Made by a program: the position numbers and the translations under genes. Under the pieces are notes generated by a model. The model did no database searches. It saw only the letters and a program-made list of their open reading frames with translations, and had not been told where the DNA came from. A DNA stretch of 64,000 nt from contig NZ_BMUZ01000005.1 of assembly GCF_014650455.1 (NCBI RefSeq), positions 372,001 through 436,000 of the forward strand. The letters run 5' to 3'. How positions within the stretch are numbered: position 1 is the first letter of the stretch; each line of letters opens with the position of its first letter. This document shows, one piece after another, positions 62,151 to 64,000 of this stretch. This stretch comes from Streptomyces xanthochromogenes (GTDB lineage Bacteria; Actinomycetota; Actinomycetes; Streptomycetales; Streptomycetaceae).

Positions 62151-63034
62151 GAGGCCCAGTTCCGGACCGCGAACCCGCCCGCTCCGCGCCGGACTTCGAA
62201 GGCGCCGGGGCCGCCGAAGTGGGCCGGGACGACCAGTTCGTGCTCGTCCGCGGCCCGCGCCAGAACGCGGAGGCGGGTGGCTGCGGCCCCGGTCTCGTCC
62301 TCGCAGAAGCAGCTGTTGTGGGCCGGGTGCGCGATCTGTACCGGGCTGTGCAGCAGATCGCCGACGAACACGGCCCGCTCGCCGCCGGACCGCAGCCTCA
62401 GCACGGATGAGCCGGGGGTGTGGCCGGGCGCCGACTCCAGGACGAGGTTCTCGTCGATGCGGTGCTCGCCCTCCCACAGCACGGCCTGCCCGGCCGCCAC
62501 GACCGGCGCGACGCTGTCCTCGAACAGGGCCACGTCGTCGAGCCGCAGGTCCCGCCCGTTCGCCGGGTCGAAGTGGGCGTGGTCGGCGGCCGGCATCAGG
62601 TAGGTGGCGTTCGGGAACGCGGGCACCCACGTGCCGGGCCCCTGCCCCACCGTGTTCCAGCCGACGTGGTCGGCGTGCAGATGGGTGTTGACGACGATGT
62701 CGACGTCCTCGGGCCGCACCCCGACGGCTGTCAACTGCCCCAGGAAATCGGTGTTCCGGTGGTGGAACATCGGCATGCTGGGCCGCTCGCGGCCGTTGCC
62801 GACGTTGGTGTCCACCAGGACGGTCCGCCCGCCGCTGCGCAGCACCCAGGTCTGCAGCGCCCCGATCCACTGGTCGCTGTCGCGCTCCCAGAAGTCCGGC
62901 GCGAGCAGCTCCTCGTCGGCCTCCCACATCTCGATCCCGGCCTCGGGCACGATCCGGCGGGCGGGCCCGAAGGCGCCCTGCCACTCCACGACCCTGATGA
63001 TCTCGACCTCGCCCAGGGTGATGCTGTCGCCCAT
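62138..63034 (-). CDS. MBL-fold metallo-hydrolase
   Basis: 298 residues. Metallo-beta-lactamase fold with metal motif NTHLHADHVGWN, plus VDTNVGNGRERPSM, ESAPGHTPGSSVLRLRSG and VFVGDLLHSPVQIAHPAHN. It is of the type often called hydroxyacylglutathione-hydrolase- or quorum-lactonase-like, but the substrate is unknown. ATG at 63034 begins MGDSITLGEVEIIRV. Confidence 0.9.
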   Translation of the reverse strand: MGDSITLGEVEIIRVVEWQGAFGPARRIVPEAGIEMWEADEELLAPDFWERDSDQWIGALQTWVLRSGGRTVLVDTNVGNGRERPSMPMFHHRNTDFLGQLTAVGVRPEDVDIVVNTHLHADHVGWNTVGQGPGTWVPAFPNATYLMPAADHAHFDPANGRDLRLDDVALFEDSVAPVVAAGQAVLWEGEHRIDENLVLESAPGHTPGSSVLRLRSGGERAVFVGDLLHSPVQIAHPAHNSCFCEDETGAAATRLRVLARAADEHELVVPAHFGGPGAFEVRRGAGGFAVRNWASYDA

Positions 63035-63203
63035 GCCCCGCCGCCCTTCGTCCTTATCCGTCGGCCCGCCCGGCCGTGCCGTCCGTCGGCTCGTGTCCGT
63101 CGGCTCGACTCTAGGCGGGGCGGAGTGAGCCGCTCAATGCCTGTCCGGCTCACTCGAATACGCGAACGTCTCACCGGGCCGATGGATCACGGCCGACGGT
63201 GGC

Positions 63204-63209
63204 TAGCCT
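63204..63209 (+). promoter_or_regulatory. -10 element giving a leaderless AraC-gene transcript
   Basis: TAGCCT ends 6 nt before the ATG at 63216, with no SD visible. Confidence 0.4.
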
Positions 63210-63215
63210 TGCGGC

Positions 63216-64000
63216 ATGGACCTGGTGAGCGATGCGATCTCGGCGGTACGTGTGGGGCGGCCCTCCTCCACCAGGCTGCGCGTGGGCGGGAGTTGGTGCG
63301 CCCGGCTCGATCCGTACGAGGGCGCGGGCTTCCACGTGGTCCTGGAGGGAAGCTGCTGGATGCGCACGCGGGACGGCACGGCGGCCGCCCTCAACACGGG
63401 TGACGCGGTCCTGCTCCCGCACGGCAGCGGACACGTCATCGCCGACCGCCCGGCCGGCCCGGCCGCCCGCGCCCGGGCCGTCGACTTCGCCCAGTGGTCC
63501 CGTCCCACAGCACCCGACTCCCCCTCCGGCGAAGGCGATACGGAGCTCCTGTGCGGCAAGTACCGGCTCGACCGCCGCCACACCCACCCGCTCATGGCCG
63601 ACCTCCCGGACCTCGTACACATCCCCAACCGGGTCGGCCACCACGCCGAACTGCGCGCCGCCATCGACCTGTTGGGCCGCGAGGTCGGCTCCGCGCACCC
63701 CGGATCTGCGGTCGCCCTGCCGAGCCTGCTCGATCTGCTGCTCGTCTATCTCGTACGGGCCTGGATGGCGGACAGCACCACCTCGCGCTGGCCGGCCGCC
63801 CTGCACGACCCGGTGGTGGCCGCGGCCCTGCACGCCCTGCACGAGGACCCCGCGGCGAGCTGGAGCAACGAGCGCCTGGCCGACCGGGTCGGCGTGTCCC
63901 GGGCCACGTTGGCACGCCGCTTCACCGCGCTGGTCGGCCGCGCCCCGATGGCGTACCTCACCTGGTGGCGCCTCACCCGGGCCGCGGCCCTCCTGCGCAC
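63216..64000 (+). CDS. AraC-family transcriptional regulator with cupin-like domain (cut by window end)
   Basis: The reading frame from MDLVSDAISAVRVGRPSSTRL is open to the last base (261 codons seen). An N-terminal AraC_binding_2-type cupin domain (about 1-190; CARLDPYEGAGFHVVLEGSCW and GDAVLLPHGSGHVIAD) is followed by the AraC HTH: WSNERLADRVGVSRATLARRFTALVGRAPMAYLTWWRLTRAAALL. The last part of the second HTH lies outside the window. Such proteins usually activate neighbouring genes in response to a ligand. Confidence 0.88.
   Translation, partial: MDLVSDAISAVRVGRPSSTRLRVGGSWCARLDPYEGAGFHVVLEGSCWMRTRDGTAAALNTGDAVLLPHGSGHVIADRPAGPAARARAVDFAQWSRPTAPDSPSGEGDTELLCGKYRLDRRHTHPLMADLPDLVHIPNRVGHHAELRAAIDLLGREVGSAHPGSAVALPSLLDLLLVYLVRAWMADSTTSRWPAALHDPVVAAALHALHEDPAASWSNERLADRVGVSRATLARRFTALVGRAPMAYLTWWRLTRAAALLR

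Overview
The window is high-GC actinobacterial chromosome, almost certainly Streptomyces. It has chaplin and rodlin genes, a MelC1/MelC2 tyrosinase pair, a conservon (CvnABCD plus two P450s), GTG/TTG starts, leaderless genes and G/C-rich intergenic hairpins. From memory, the two ends (dmdR1, SIS protein, pdxH and citrate synthase on the left; acyl-CoA operon and serC on the right) resemble conserved Streptomyces chromosome. I could not check this by alignment. I saw no tRNA, rRNA, insertion sequence or CRISPR array.

Layout. (1) 1-6.5 kb: housekeeping and regulation (iron regulator DmdR1, SIS protein, PAS protein, VOC protein, PdxH, citrate synthase), with a possible tiny transcription unit in the gap at 4.05-4.27 kb. 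(2) 6.5-18.2 kb: a dense run of small secreted proteins, a P450, a GH26-like hydrolase, four short chaplins, tyrosinase with its copper chaperone, and a VKOR membrane oxidase. (3) 18.4-27.9 kb: an eight-gene polysaccharide operon, mostly with overlapping start and stop codons (two GT4 glycosyltransferases, a polyprenyl-phosphate sugar transferase, Wzy-like polymerase, MurJ/Wzx-like flippase, NodB-type deacetylase, Wzz-like co-polymerase, BioF2/CelD-like acyltransferase). A terminator-like hairpin lies in its leader, and it is closed by a second GH26-like hydrolase on the opposite strand. (4) 29.6-33.8 kb: a sortase-anchored long chaplin with a large His/Pro repeat, a fifth short chaplin and three rodlins. 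(5) 33.9-44.5 kb: an eight-gene minus-strand acyl-CoA catabolic operon (Atu/Liu-like) ending in its TetR regulator, with a palindrome upstream of the first gene. (6) 44.9-50.3 kb: a lipoprotein, a 50-bp tandem repeat array, an EamA exporter and a large FAD/Fe-S dehydrogenase. (7) 50.5-55.9 kb: a complete conservon whose first P450 lacks the ExxR motif. (8) 56.5-64 kb: serC, a wall-anchored protein with a class F sortase, several secreted proteins, an SGNH hydrolase, an MBL-fold hydrolase and an AraC regulator cut by the window end.

The most interesting feature is the 6.5-33.8 kb block. It puts six chaplins, three rodlins, a polysaccharide assembly line, two GH26-like enzymes, tyrosinase and a disulfide-forming oxidase side by side. 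Several of the genes carry sequences like the promoter of the developmental sigma factor BldN (CGTAAC-N16-CGTTGA). Three small secreted-protein genes have such elements 6-7 nt before the start codon, which would make their mRNAs leaderless. I interpret the block as a locus for building the aerial-hypha or spore surface, in which a polysaccharide may be made together with the amyloid rodlet layer. The individual families are known; the combined system is inference.
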